From contig JAESUZ010004823.1 in the NCBI GenBank assembly GCA_017311185.1, positions 83,230 through 147,229 of the forward strand: a DNA stretch of 64,000 nucleotides, written 5' to 3'. Positions 47,536 through 58,320 of this stretch are shown here, in pieces (the first letter of the stretch is position 1; each line of letters opens with the position of its first letter). Origin of the DNA: Proteles cristata cristata (lineage: Eukaryota > Chordata > Mammalia > Carnivora > Hyaenidae). Below the pieces are notes generated by a model. The model worked only from the letters and a program-made list of their open reading frames with translations, had not been told where the DNA came from and made no database searches. The position numbers and the translations under genes are program-made.

Positions 47536-48829
47536 CCATTCTCTCTTACACACCTGGTTGGACTTTTTTGGGTAAGAAGTATCTCTTCAGCTTTATAATT
47601 GATGAGGGACTCTTTGAAAGCTATTTTGAATTTTGTAATTTTTTTAGGAAAATCGGATGACTTTTTCCTCCCTTTTCCCCTGTAGGCCTTTTCCCTATTA
47701 ACCATGGCTAATCTGGGTTTCCTGTACTATATTTCAGTCTCCTTACTACCTCAGGAGATTGAAGGGGTGGCACATTTTTGAAAACGAGTTCCAGGTGTGT
47801 TTGTATGGTGGTAATGGGTCAGCAGGTGATGACGAAGCTGTGGACGAGATGTGATCAGTCAGCCGGGGTACTGGTCATTGCTGCTTCTGAGTGGAAAGCG
47901 GCTCCTGCTGAGCTCTCAGTCCCACGCTGTAGGCAGCTGATGTGGGGGCGTCGCCAGGGGAGCCGGATGGGCTGTCTCAGGACCGTGCACTCCCTCTGGC
48001 AGCCGTTCGTCCCAGGGTGCGGCTAGCGAGAAACAGCTTTTCAGATGGTATTTCAGGGACCTAGTGTGACAGTAGGGAAGGTGGAATCCGGCAGCGTTGA
48101 TGGTCCTGCTGTTTCCTTACTTGTCGGCTCCGGAATGATGAGTTTTATACTGGGCAAGACAACTGCGTACCGGACTTTTACCTTCCTGTTCTTCAGTGGA
48201 TGTTAAATACACTGCTTCATACAGTTTCAACTTATTCTTAACTTGCTTTTTCAATATACCTCCATGAGTGTTGCAGATACAGAGTAAATGAGTTGACATT
48301 GAAATTAATTCTTGAAAGATTTCCCCATAAGTAGTTGGAATATTTTGAATTTATTAGGGATTATCTCATTTGTTCTCGATATGAAGAGATTGTTCCAGGC
48401 TATTTTCAGAACTGGAATAATTACGAATGGAGAGACTAGTAGTAGTTTTTTTGGTTTTGTTTTGGTTTTCGTTTTTTGGTTGGAGAGAGTGGTAGAATAT
48501 TTGACCATTTGGGTCAAACAATGAAGTACCAGCCAATGTGAGCATCTTAATGAGATCACAAACATAGGAAAGCTTTCAAAGCAAGAACATTTTTCATTTG
48601 TGGTTCCCAGGATGGGGTAACCTGTGTCAGTTTGACTGGAATACCCACAGCAAATACTGTGAACCTAAGAGGTGCCCCTCCTGGTTTTCAAGGTTGCCCA
48701 GGTGGAACAAATTCTAGTGTTCTTAGAAAATCGTTAGAGGATTTGAACTTTTATTACACAGAGTACCTTCTTCCTTTTGCTCTTAGTGTCGAGTTTTAGT
48801 TTCAACAAGCTTTAAAATCTGTAAGTTTA

Positions 48830-49042
48830 GGGGCGCCTGGGTGGCTTAGTCGGTTGAGCGTCCAACTTTCGCTTAGGTCATGATCTCGCGGTTCGTGGGT
48901 TCGGGCCCCGCGTCAGGCTCTGTGCTGACTGCCAGCTCAGAGCCTGGAGCCTGTTTCAGTCTGTGACTCCCTCTCTCTGGCCCTCCCCTGCTCACGCTGT
49001 CTCTCTCTCCTAGAAATAATAAATAAAAAAAATTTAAAAAAA
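48830..49042 (+). mobile_element. CAN-SINE, young subtype
   Basis: Head GGGGCGCCTGGGTGGCTTAG. The flanks TTTAAAATCTGTAAGTTTA / TTTAAAAATCTGTAAGTTTA are the duplication. Confidence 0.96.
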
Positions 49043-49075
49043 TTTAAAAATCTGTAAGTTTAAAAGCCAGATGTT

Positions 49076-49251
49076 GGGGCGCTTGGGTGGCTCAGTTGGT
49101 TAAGCGTCCAACTTCGGCTCAGGTTATGATCTCATGGTTCATGGGTTCGAGCCCTGCTTCAGGCTCTGTGCTGACAGCTAGCTCAGAGACTGGAGCCTGC
49201 TTCAGATTCTGTATCTCCCTCTCTCTCTCTGACCCTCCACTGCTCACGCTG

Positions 49252-49287
<36 letters not shown>

Positions 49288-49320
49288 AGAAATAAATCAA
49301 ACATTAAAAATTTTTTTTAA
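49076..49320 (+). mobile_element. CAN-SINE
   Basis: Head GGGGCGCTTGGGTGGCTC with expanded CTGT and CT runs. The flanks are AAAAGCCAGATGT / AAAAGCCAGATAT. Head-to-tail with the previous SINE. Confidence 0.94.
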
Positions 49321-49898
49321 AAAAGCCAGATATCTGTATTTGCTATAAACTTTTAAAATGTTATCTTGATAGTCCTATATCCTTGATCAAGAAAATGCTT
49401 TGGGGTGTTTTGCTGGGAGTGTAGGGAAGAACAGACAGCTGAAGTTACGATGTTCACAGAGTTTTATTCAGTATGATTATTGGAGATTGGTTTGGAAACA
49501 AGGTTGTGGAAATCTTCATTCAAAGAGAAAACTGATGCCCTAGGAATGAAGTGAGACTATTTTGGTTAACTAATAAATCACGGATTTGTTGTTTCATGTG
49601 CTTTAGCTTCTCTCCGTGTACGCTAGAGGGCAGAGCCCCCCCTGAGATGGCCCTTTGGCTCCATACAAAGGACATGAAGCTTTCCTCGGTTTGGTAGATT
49701 GAGCGCTTTCCGTTTTTCTTGGCCTAATTAGGTTAGTCTCTTGCATGAGATTTCTATGTGCTATAGAGTTTCTACGTTTTTCTTTAATTAATATTTGTTT
49801 TGTTTTCAGCTCTGCCATTGGTTTAGAAAGTGAAAGATGGCTTTCTTCTTTCATTTTCTTTCTTGAGATACAAAAGCTTTTGTATTTTTTAATTATAT

Positions 49899-50121
49899 TA
49901 AATTTTTAAAAATGTTTTATTTATTTCTGAGAGAGAGAAAGAAACAGTGTGAGCAGGGGAGGGTCAGAGAGAGAGGGAGATACAGAATCCAAAACAGGCT
50001 CCAGGCTCTGAGCTGGCTGGCTGTCAGCACAGAGCCCTACACGGGGTTCAAACCCAGGAACCGTGAGACCATGACCTGAGCTGGAGTCGGACGCTTAACT
50101 AACTGAGCTGCCCAGGTGCCC
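49899..50121 (-). mobile_element. CAN-SINE
   Basis: Antisense full-length copy ending in GCTGCCCAGGTGCCCC, with a GGCTGGCTG duplication in its body. Confidence 0.92.
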
Positions 50122-50139
50122 CTGTTTTTTTTCGAATTA

Positions 50140-50960
50140 TAAATAAGAAAGTAAAAATGACCCATAGTTCCATCACTTAAATTTTTTCATAAAGGAGACA
50201 GTGAAATTTCCTTGCTACTTGCCTTCATTCCCAACTCCAGAAGCTAATACAGTTGACCTTGAACAATGTGGGATTTATGATTGCTGATCCCCCCAAGCAG
50301 TCAGAAATCTGTGTATAACATTTGACTCCCCAAAAACTTAAACACTAATAGCCTGTTGTTGACCAGAAGCCTTACCGATAATATAAATAGTTGATTAACA
50401 TATTTTATATGCTACATGAATTATATGCTATATTCTTACCATAAAATAAGCTTGAGAAAAGAAAATCGTAAGGGGAAAATGCATTTATAGTACGTTACTA
50501 TAAAAACACCATGAATAAGTGAACCTGTGGAGTTCAAACCTGTGTTTTTCAAGGTTGTTCAGTATAGTTGCTAACTGATTATCAGTTTTACACAGATCCT
50601 TCCCTGTGCTGTGCTAATACATTGTCATTGAATATACATGAAAACAAAAATGGACTCTGTGTTAGTCTGCAACTTATATTTTTACTTAACAGTCTGTCTT
50701 GGGCATCTTTTCAGGTTCAGTGTGAACATGTCTTTATTTTTTGTGCCTGCGTTGTATTCCATTATGTAAATATTCTATAATTTGAGTAACCATTTCCTTA
50801 CCAATGAACATTTGGTTTTCAGAATTTCACAGTTACGAATAATTCTGTAATGGTCCTTGCTTATGCATTTTTATGTTCTCATGCTGTTATTTCTGGGGGA
50901 CAAATTCTTAGATCCTAATAGATGCCACCAAATAGGCAGTAGCAGTTTGAAGCCTCTCAC
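50140..50960 (-). mobile_element. Old L1-like stretch, interrupted by MITE
   Basis: Antisense text such as GTATTCCATTATGTAAATATT and ACCAATGAACATTTGG resembles old L1 3' regions. The MITE at 50250-50562 splits it. Confidence 0.45.
50250..50562. mobile_element. Short Tigger-type MITE
   Basis: Starts CAGTTGACCTTGAACAATGT. The right inverted end is degenerate (TTCAAGGTTGTTCAG), with TA on both sides. Confidence 0.8.
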
Positions 50961-51096
50961 CACTACTGGTATTCATCAGGGTTTTCTTCACAGTCATGAC
51001 ATGAACTAGATTTTCATTACCTGCTGGTTTGGTTTTTGTTTCCCCTCTGAAAGCCTTTACTGAAAAGAGACTTTTTTCAAGAGTTAAAGTAATACT

Positions 51097-51318
51097 AGGG
51101 TGCCTGGCTGGCTCAAATGGTTAAGTGTCTGACTCTTGGTTTTGACTCAGGTCATGATCTCACAATTGGTGAGTTTGAGTCCTGAGTCGGGTTCTGCACA
51201 AATGGTGCAGAGCCTGCTTGGAGTCCTCTCTCTCCCTCTGTCTCTCTGCTCCTCCCCCACTCGTTGTCTCTCTGTCTCAAATTAAATAAATAAATAGACT
51301 TTTAAAAAAAAAATAAAT
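51097..51318 (+). mobile_element. CAN-SINE, older type
   Basis: Head GGGTGCCTGGCTGGCTC, body GACTCTTGGTTTTGACTC, tail with repeated AAATA. Confidence 0.88.
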
Positions 51319-52287
51319 TACTGCTATATTTCTTTTTATTTGCTAAATGTTGCAGAAAGAATAAATTAAGATTTGAGTATCACCTATAGGTAGTCTCCAT
51401 GCTATATCAAGTCATTAAAGTTAGTTAATTCTCAGTCATCTAGTTCAGGTAAAAATCTGAATTTTATAAACACTGAGAGAAATTATGAGCCAGTTTAGGA
51501 ACTGTATATTATAGATCTATTAAAATGCTCTGTGCTATTTCTTTCTTAGGTCCTTGATGTTAGAAGTTACTATTCCCAAATGTGTTAAAGTCAGTGAAGA
51601 ATGTTACTTACCCTAGCATAGCAATCGGTGATTCTTACTTTCTCGTCAGGTTCTGATACAGGCATCTGGCTACCATTTCATGGAAGGTTATGATTCCATA
51701 GAAAGTTTCATATTAGGTAAATATTTTAATTTGGATCAGGGTTATTTTTCTTATGGGAGAGGCCAAGCAGCTGTGTTCTAATTATTTTGGTCAGGGATTG
51801 AAAATCAATCTGATCTGAAGTCCAGCACTTAACTATATTCAGTTGCTTAGTCCTGGATTCTTGCCAAACCTTTACCCAAGGGAACCTATGATAAATTTAA
51901 GAGCTGAAACAACTTAAAACTTCTAAACTAGGTTAATATTTCTGTATCAATGAGAAAATGGAAGAAACCAAACAAACATTCATCTTTAGATCTAGTAATT
52001 CTGGATGCATATAACAATGAAAAGTCACAGCCTTTTGATGATTAGCCTCTCCTTGAATTTGAAATGTACAGTTTCAGTAGCTGCTAATTTGATAATGAGC
52101 AGGAAAAACTCGTGTGTTGCCTTGGCTTCCACTTTAAACGGGGATCTTTTAACCCAGTTGCTTGTGAGATGGTGAGCTATAAGAGGGAGATACCAAAGGA
52201 GAAGAGTTTTCTCTACAGTCAGATAGTGACTTGTTTGGACCAGAAATGAGAATCAGATCCAAGGAATACCATGTGTAGAACACTCTT

Positions 52288-52496
52288 TTTTTTTTTTTTT
52301 TTTTCTAGGAGAGAGAGAGAGAGACAGCGTGAGCAGGGGAGGGTCAGAGAGAGAGGGAGTCACAGACTGAAACAGGCTCCAGGCTCTGAGCTGGCAGTCA
52401 GCACAGAGCCCGACGCGGGGCTCGAACCCACGAACCGCGAGATCATGACCTAAGCGAAAGTCGGACGCTTAACCGACTAAGCCACCCAGGCGCCCC
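52288..52496 (-). mobile_element. CAN-SINE, young
   Basis: Antisense copy, near consensus. Perfect duplication TAGAACACTCTT at 52276-52287 and 52497-52508. Confidence 0.97.
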
Positions 52497-52645
52497 TAGA
52501 ACACTCTTGATCTTGGTCTCTTGTCTACTATAGCGAGCTTCAAAAAATGATTGGAGTAAAAAATTTCGTTTAGAGCAGTAACCACAAACATCATGTCTGC
52601 TTTCCAGCCATGTTTCTTTGCTGTACTGTGGGTGAACTGAATCCA

Positions 52646-52649
<4 letters not shown>

Positions 52650-52691
<42 letters not shown>

Positions 52692-52882
52692 AATTTCTGA
52701 AAGAGAGAGAGACAGCGTGAGTAGGGGAGGGTCAGAGAAAGAGGGAGACACAATCTGAAACAGGCTCCAGGCTCTGAGCTAGCTGTCAGCACAGAGCCCG
52801 ACACGAGGCTTGAACCCACGAACCTTGAGATCATGACCTGAGCCGAAGTTGGACGCTTAACGACTGAGCCACCCAGGCGCCC
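52650..52882 (-). mobile_element. CAN-SINE with (TG)n tail
   Basis: Antisense copy whose T-rich tail contains about 18 TG units (52651-52687). CCAAGTTT lies at both flanks. Confidence 0.9.
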
Positions 52883-54364
52883 CCAAGTTTTTTATACCAT
52901 TTCAGAAAGTCATTCCAATTTCCCTTGTGTGGGACCAGGCTGGACCTCAGTTTCTCAGTCTTGATGTGGTGAAGCCAGCTTTCCTGTTGGGCTTAGGTCA
53001 GCTGTGTGTTTGACATTGACAGTATCATGTAAGAACGAGCCAGGCAGAATTCCAGCTGCGTGAACAGATAGATTATAAAGTATCTGTCTTTATGAAATTG
53101 GAGTTCTATTTTTTTTTTTTTAAACTTCAGAAGAGTAGAACTTCGGTTAACACCATAATGAAAACAAAGGATTAGTGATTTTTATGTATAGTATGTAGAG
53201 TCTGAGATAAAGGCTTTTATTTTCCTTACATTTTATCATTTGCTGACGGGATTGGTTGGCAATGGAAAATGAAACACAACTCCCTTCTGCCTATGATACT
53301 GTCTCAGGACACTCCCTGATAAGACTGGTCCGCCTCCGCGCTTCCTGCTGCCACCTTTGCTTTGTTTGTTTCAAGTTTTCTCAAGCTTCCCAGGTGTCTT
53401 CTTGTTATGCACGTACTAACATCATTCGTCTACTCGAAAGCTTTTACCATCTCTTTTATGTTGTGGATTCTCTGCTCTGTCCTTCCAGTACTGCCTTTCT
53501 CCTGAGCTCCAGACCCATGTTTCCTACTGCGTGCTAGAAATTTATTCTCAATTTTCTTGACACCACATCGGTCCAACATTTCGCTCATTTTCTCTGAGTC
53601 TCCTCCCATTTTACAGAGCTGAAGAAATGGATCCTGTGAAGTTAAGTAGCTTGTCCTGGAATCTGAGGCTTCTTTCCAGTGCAGCGTGGCCATCTGCTGG
53701 GCCAAACTGCCTGCCTGTCTCTGGAGGAAAGAATGTGCCCCCGCCGTTTCCTCCATCACTCAGGGCACCTTCAGTTATTTCCCTTTCTTTTCCTTACCTC
53801 CCCACCTGCCCGATCCACTCAGCACTTTTAATTTTACATTCAGAATGTCTGTAAATAATCATTTGCATTCTTTCCCTCCCTCCTTTCCCCTCTTTCTCTC
53901 TGTATTTCACCTCCATTCCCATTTGCCATTTTTCTGGGTATTAAGCAACTTTGTCTGTGTAAGTGGACTATATTTTCCTAAAGGTTTGGACTATTGTAAT
54001 CATTTCCTAAGTTTACTTAAAGCCTGCAGTCTCTCTTCCTGTACCCACCCTCTGTGCCACTACTGAGATAATTTGGAAGATATTCAGTTTAGATTATGAT
54101 GCTTGCTCAAAAATTTGATACTTGTCTGCTTTTAAGTTCACATTCTCTGGCCTGATATTAGTGAACGCTGTACTGTAGTCAACCACACCTTGTTGGGAGT
54201 TACTGTTTGACAGAAAGGAATCCTCTTTCCCCGTATTCTCCTCCCTCAGCTTTGTTCAGTTATTCACTCCTCTTCCCTAGTTGTCTCATCTCTCCTCTAC
54301 TGGAATTCTGCCTCTTTTTCAAGCCCCACCTCTGCCCTCCTCTACTCTTCCCTGATACAGGCCC

Positions 54365-54479
54365 TCTTTAAATTTTTTTTTAATGTTTTATTTATTTCTG
54401 AGAGAGGCAGCATGAGCAGAGGAGGATCAGAGAGAGAGGGAGACACAGAATCCGAAGTAGGCTCCAGGCTCTGAGCTAG
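54365..54479 (-). mobile_element. CAN-SINE cut by retroviral LTR
   Basis: Antisense SINE whose tail half is present up to CTCTGAGCTAG and is then interrupted exactly where the LTR begins. The missing head half should lie beyond the window if the provirus inserted here. Confidence 0.88.
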
Positions 54480-55131
54480 TGTAGAGCCAAAAATTAAGTC
54501 CTCCATTAAAAGAAACCTCGGGCTGCACATAGCCCCAGGCCTAAATAAACTTAACCAGCTTTTCCACTTCTGAGCAAATGCCTGCGCTGCGGGAAGCTAA
54601 CACCTAACCAGCTCTCTCCGCTTCTGTAACAAAGCTTAAGGCTTGCTTCCCCGCCGCCGGATTGCCCAAGGGACCAGCCCCCTGGGGGCAGCCACTCCCA
54701 AAAGGCCAGCAGCCACCCCCCACCTTGCTGAGAGAAGGGCCTGGAGAGAGAGAGATGTTAACCTGTTAGTCGCCAAACAAGACTTAAAACTCGCTCTATG
54801 ATAGACTGAATTCAAAGGTATCCCAAATGTTGTAATTAGATCCAGCCAAACCTGATGGCGGGAACCAATCAAATACGGTATATGTTCACATTTAAATGTT
54901 AACCAATGGCAAACTTGTAACCATGGAAATCTGTCCCTCCCCATGACTTGTTTACTTCTGTCTATAAAAAGGCTGCAGAGGCTTTGTTCAGGGCCTCTTA
55001 GCGTCACCGGCAACGAGTGACTGCGCGGAGGACCGGGTTCGAACCTGCAAATAAACAACCCTTGCCGCTTGGCTTTGACTCTGGTCTCTGGTGGTCTGTT
55101 TTTGGGGTTCTCTCGAATTCTGGGCATTTCA
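54480..55131 (+). repeat. ERV LTR 1 (5' LTR of the tandem array)
   Basis: A 652-bp LTR starting TGTAGAGCC and ending GGGCATTTCA. A TATA box (TATAAAAA) lies at 54963-54970 and AATAAA at 55050-55055, giving a U3-R-U5 layout. A primer-binding site follows at 55134. Against LTR 2, I count seven substitutions and one 2-bp indel over 650 bp, about 1 percent. Confidence 0.95.
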
Positions 55132-55133
55132 TA

Positions 55134-55151
55134 TGGGGGCTCGTCCGGGAT
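55134..55151 (+). other. Primer-binding site, tRNA-Pro type (unit 1)
   Basis: TGGGGGCTCGTCCGGGAT, two bases after the LTR end, is the proline-tRNA primer site shared with many gammaretroviruses. Confidence 0.95.
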
Positions 55152-55208
55152 ATTTCCCCTCCAGACCCACCAGACCCCAAGTCAACGGGTTGTTCCTACG
55201 ACCGATCG

Positions 55209-55214
55209 GTAAGT
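55209..55214 (+). other. Leader splice donor candidate (unit 1)
   Basis: GATCG|GTAAGT is a strong donor about 60 bp after the primer site, where retroviral subgenomic donors occur. The same site is at 60681 in unit 2. Confidence 0.6.
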
Positions 55215-55375
55215 GAGCCGGCTCTGTCTGTCTGTTTGTCTCAGCGTCAGTTTCTGTCTATCTGTTTGGTTCGGTTTCTGCCGCGCGGAATCTGCATCGG
55301 GGACTGTACTGGCTCTGGCGGACACGCTATAGAGCAGTCAGTCGGGACCGAGGAGACGTCCTACGGTGCCCATCT

Positions 55376-55628
55376 GGTGAGCCGGTTCGAGGCCGGCGGG
55401 CGAGCCGGTTCGAGGCCGGCGGGTGAGCCGGTTCGAGGCCGGCGGGCGCACCGGTTCGAGGCCGGCGCCTTCTTCTGGGGGCGCACCGGTTCGAGGCCGG
55501 CGCCTTCTTCTGGGGGGCGCACCGGTTCGAGGCCGGCGCCTTCTTCTGGGGGGCGCACCGGTTCGAGGCCGGCGCCTTCTTCTGGGGGGCGCACTGGTTC
55601 GAGGCCGGCGCCTTCTTCTGTTGGCTAG
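55376..55628 (+). repeat. Leader VNTR A, unit 1 (8 copies)
   Basis: Eight tandem units with the core CCGGTTCGAGGCCGGCG. The first three are short (about 22 bp) and the next five longer (about 35 bp, with a CCTTCTTCTGGGG extension). Unit 2 has six. The GGTTCGAGGCC core resembles a tRNA B box, possibly by chance. The long frames running through it are repeat artefacts. Confidence 0.93.
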
Positions 55629-55633
55629 CCTTC

Positions 55634-55806
55634 TGTGTTTGTGCGCAGCGAACTCTGTTATCGGTCTCTGTGTCTCTGTGTTTGTGCGCAGCGAACTCTA
55701 CTATCGGTCTCTCTGTTTCTGTGCGCAGCGAACTCTGTTATCGGTCTCTCTGTGTCTGTGTCTGTGCACAGCGGACTCTGTTATCAGTCTCTCTCTGTGT
55801 ATGTCT
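55634..55806 (+). repeat. Leader VNTR B, unit 1 (4 copies)
   Basis: Four imperfect units of about 42 bp with the core GCGCAGCGAACTCTGTTATC and a TCTGTG-rich spacer. Unit 2 has five. Confidence 0.9.
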
Positions 55807-55865
55807 ATGTCGAATTGTCAATTTTCTCTGTTGGTGTTTATTACCTTGTGACTGAGACTGACGTT

Positions 55866-56455
55866 ATGAGACAGACTTCATCCAAACCCCTAGACTTAAT
55901 GTTAGCCCATAACCTCTCAGTGACTGTTAGGAAGGGTCTATTTTAAACTTACTGCTGCACAGAATGGCCCACTTTCAATGTGAAATGGCCACCGGACATC
56001 ATGGTTTGGGCTGATCTGGTTGATAACCCACGCCCTTGGATTAAAAGTTTCTTGCCTCCACAGAAACCTGACACCCTGGCGGTGACTAAAAAGCACCCGC
56101 CCTCCCGGGCTTTGGAGCTGCCGAAAAGGAAAACTGAACCCTCTGCGCCGCTCTACCCTTTCTTACAGGGCGAAACGGAGGAAAAATTAACTTTTCCCCC
56201 TCCTTAGGCAACCTCCTCCACAGGACCCAGCAGGAGGAACAAAGGCGCCACCCGAACCACAGGGGCCCCCTGCCCCACCGGACCCAGCGGCCCTGGGGAA
56301 ATGGGCCCCGCCCAAGGGACCCGAAGCCGCCGTGAATTGTTGCAGGTTCTGTTCATGTCGGAGGCCGCGCCGGCTCCGACAGGTCCAGGAGTCCCTGAAG
56401 GATAGACGGTGTCAGCAAAAGAGAATGAGAGAGCCCTGAGATTCTTTCTGATCAC
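55866..56455 (+). pseudogene. ERV gag remnant: matrix and p12-like part (unit 1)
   Basis: A gag-like start at 55866 reads MRQTSSKPLDL, where gammaretroviral Gag normally begins Met-Gly-Gln. The myristoylated Gly is Arg here. The frame stops soon after, and matrix-like text resumes in another frame (WPPDIMVWADLVDNP, PWIKSF). A Pro-rich p12-like segment follows with further stops. Broken; not coding as it stands. Confidence 0.8.
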
Positions 56456-57290
56456 CAGGCAGTCATCTCTGTCCTGTTGATTTTGGTGTCTTTATTTTAA
56501 GGTTAAACGATACTATAACATCAGAAGACAGAATTTTTACAAGGGCTAATTATTTATAAAATGTTTATTAGGCTTATTCCTAAATTGCTTGAATGAGCCT
56601 TTTCCTTGATGCTGAATGTGCAAGCACCATGGGGGCCGTAAATATGTCAGTCTTGCGCCTGGGTTATGTTTTAGTTACTCTTATCTATCCTCATCCCAGC
56701 TGCCAGTATAAGGGAAAATGTTTGTGGAATGTGGGCCTTGAGGAAGGGGCTGCTATGCTTCAGCAATTAGCAAAGATAAATGTAGTAACTTATGTTCTGC
56801 CCTTATCTGTACCTTAACTTTAGATTAGGCTCTTTGTCTCAGGGCCAGGCTCAATTGTAACTCTTGTGTTCTTAACCCCCTTTATTGTCTGAGTCTTGGG
56901 TCTGCAAGGCCCATAGGAAGGGCCTTTTGACAATTGCCCACGGAGCTTTCGTCTAAAGTCTCTTTTGTAAAGGCAGGAATATACTTTTCCTTATGAGGTA
57001 TCTATGTTCAGTCTGTGTTCAGAATATGAGTCTAATATGGAATATTATGAGGCCTGGTCAATACCAGTAGGCTTATTTCCAGCACGAGCCAGTAGTGGCA
57101 GAGGGAGATGCCAGTTTTCATTTCTCATGGCTGAAGCTATGCAAACACTGCCATTTCCTTGCTGCGACTGCCATCCAGAGAGGCCAGTGTGGCTCCCGGC
57201 ATGTTCAGTACTGGGAAATGGAAAATAATCCAGTCTGAACCCAGAAAATTGGTTCCTGGGCCCACTAGAGTTCCCACTCCTGACCAGGCT
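56456..57290 (+). other. Unidentified 0.8 kb block inside gag (unit 1)
   Basis: AT-rich sequence with no retroviral frame lies between the p12-like segment and the capsid fragment. The N-terminal half of capsid is missing and this block stands in its place. It occurs at the same position in unit 2. It could be another repeat, captured host DNA or an old retroviral relic. I do not recognise it. Confidence 0.5.
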
Positions 57291-57930
57291 CAAAATGACG
57301 CTAGGTTTCCCCTGGCATGGCCAGATTGAAACTACAACTTGGCTAAAGGTAAGGAGAGTCTCTTCATCTACCGCCAGACTCTGTTGGGAGGTCTCAAGGC
57401 TGCAGCTCGCAAGCCTACATTGTCAGTCAGGGACCAGAGGAAAGCCCCGCAGCGTTCCTTAAGAGAGTAATAAAGACATTCCGCCAGTGCACTCCTATAG
57501 ATCCAGAGGCCCCAGCAAAACTTAGCTGCGGTGGCCATGGCTTTTGTCAGTCTGCTCCCAACAATTAAAAAAAACTTCAGAAACTAGAACGTCTAGGAAA
57601 AAGAGCCTCCAAGATCTAGTGGTCGTGGCAGAGAGGGTACACAGCAGCAGGGACAGTGCAGAGGACAAGCAGATAAGGGCTGAAAAGAGACAAAACCAAG
57701 GTCTAGCCAAGATGCTACTCACGGGAACTGCGGAACCGGAGAACCGGAAAAGATGCCTCAGACAGTTGGCTCCAGGAAAAGAAGATAAGGAGAACTCCCA
57801 GCGGCTTGAGGGGCGCCCCCAATTAAGCAAAAATCAATGCGCCTATGGCAAAGAAAAAAAACATTGGGCCAAAGAATGCCCCAAGAATAAATCTGAAACT
57901 CTCATCCTAGTAATGGGAAATGACAATGAC
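57291..57930 (+). pseudogene. ERV gag remnant: capsid C-terminal half and nucleocapsid (unit 1)
   Basis: Capsid-like text (YRQTLLGGLKAAARKPT) and a short run with frame breaks lead to a charged segment and one zinc-knuckle region at about 57835-57882. The knuckle reads CAYGKEKKHWAKEC, so the second Cys of the CCHC motif is Gly. The open stretch from 57544 ends at TAG after GNDND. Family: gammaretroviral Gag. Confidence 0.8.
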
Positions 57931-57974
57931 TAGGGGAAACGGGGTTCGGCACCCCTCCCCAAACCCAGGGTAAC

Positions 57975-58034
57975 CCTAAAAGTAAAAGGGCGATCCACTG
58001 AGTTCCTAATGGACACTGGGCTCAACATTCTGAG
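57975..58034 (+). pseudogene. ERV protease fragment (unit 1)
   Basis: Text with FLMDTGLNIL holds the aspartic protease DTG (58012-58020). Retroviral similarity stops directly afterwards, where the GC-rich insert begins. Only the first quarter of the protease is present. Confidence 0.75.
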
Positions 58035-58203
58035 GAGCGTGCGGTAGGGACATCAGGGCATGAGGGCCACGGCACAGGCCCCAAGCCAGCCGCCTGCACC
58101 CCCGTGGCTCCCACATCCCCGGAGCCATGCGCCCAGCCCCAGCCCGGGCAAGGTCTCCGGGGGCGTCCCCGCCCAACCCATGGCCTCCGCAAGGCGCACT
58201 CAC

Positions 58204-58238
58204 CCATCGCCGACCACCACGCACTTAAAGGCTTGCCT
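58204..58238 (-). pseudogene. RAC-type GTPase exon 1 fragment (antisense in ERV, unit 1)
   Basis: Minus-strand codons read RQAFKCVVVGDG against MQAIKCVVVGDG of RAC1/2/3, with the initiator changed to Arg. Directly after GATGG comes GTGAGTGCGCC. That is a good splice donor at the phase and position where RAC first coding exons end. The fragment therefore comes from genomic DNA or unspliced RNA. Which RAC gene cannot be decided. Confidence 0.65.
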
Positions 58239-58281
58239 GAAACGCTGCTGACACCAGATATGCGGGATTTGACCTAGACTC

Positions 58282-58320
58282 TAGCAGCTTGTTAAGCTCC
58301 TCGTCATTGCGGATGGCTAG
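58282..58320 (-). pseudogene. Histone H2A gene fragment (antisense in ERV, unit 1)
   Basis: The minus-strand codons read LAIRNDEELNKLL, identical to the canonical H2A alpha-3/C-terminal core. Similarity does not extend clearly to either side. By memory of canonical H2A genes, about 35 of 39 bases agree. A 13-residue identity is very unlikely by chance. Confidence 0.75.

Noticed and set aside
53256..54066. Cluster of frames of 75-126 codons near 53.3-54.1 kb
   Set aside because: No domain, no splice signals in register, and CT-rich low-complexity composition. Part of 53595-53660 may be a MIR scrap, too weak to list.
54636..55127. Minus-strand frame of 163 codons in LTR 1 (173 in LTR 2)
   Set aside because: It lies wholly in the LTR. 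Similarity between the two copies reflects the duplicated LTR, not protein constraint.
55017..55628. A 203-codon frame with a repeated TGSRPAPSSGGR motif, resembling a repeat protein
   Set aside because: It is the translation of leader VNTR A, starts in the LTR U5, and changes frame and unit count in unit 2. It is not conserved as protein.
55376..55806. CRISPR-like look of evenly spaced repeats
   Set aside because: Units are direct tandem copies without unique spacers, in a mammalian retroviral leader.
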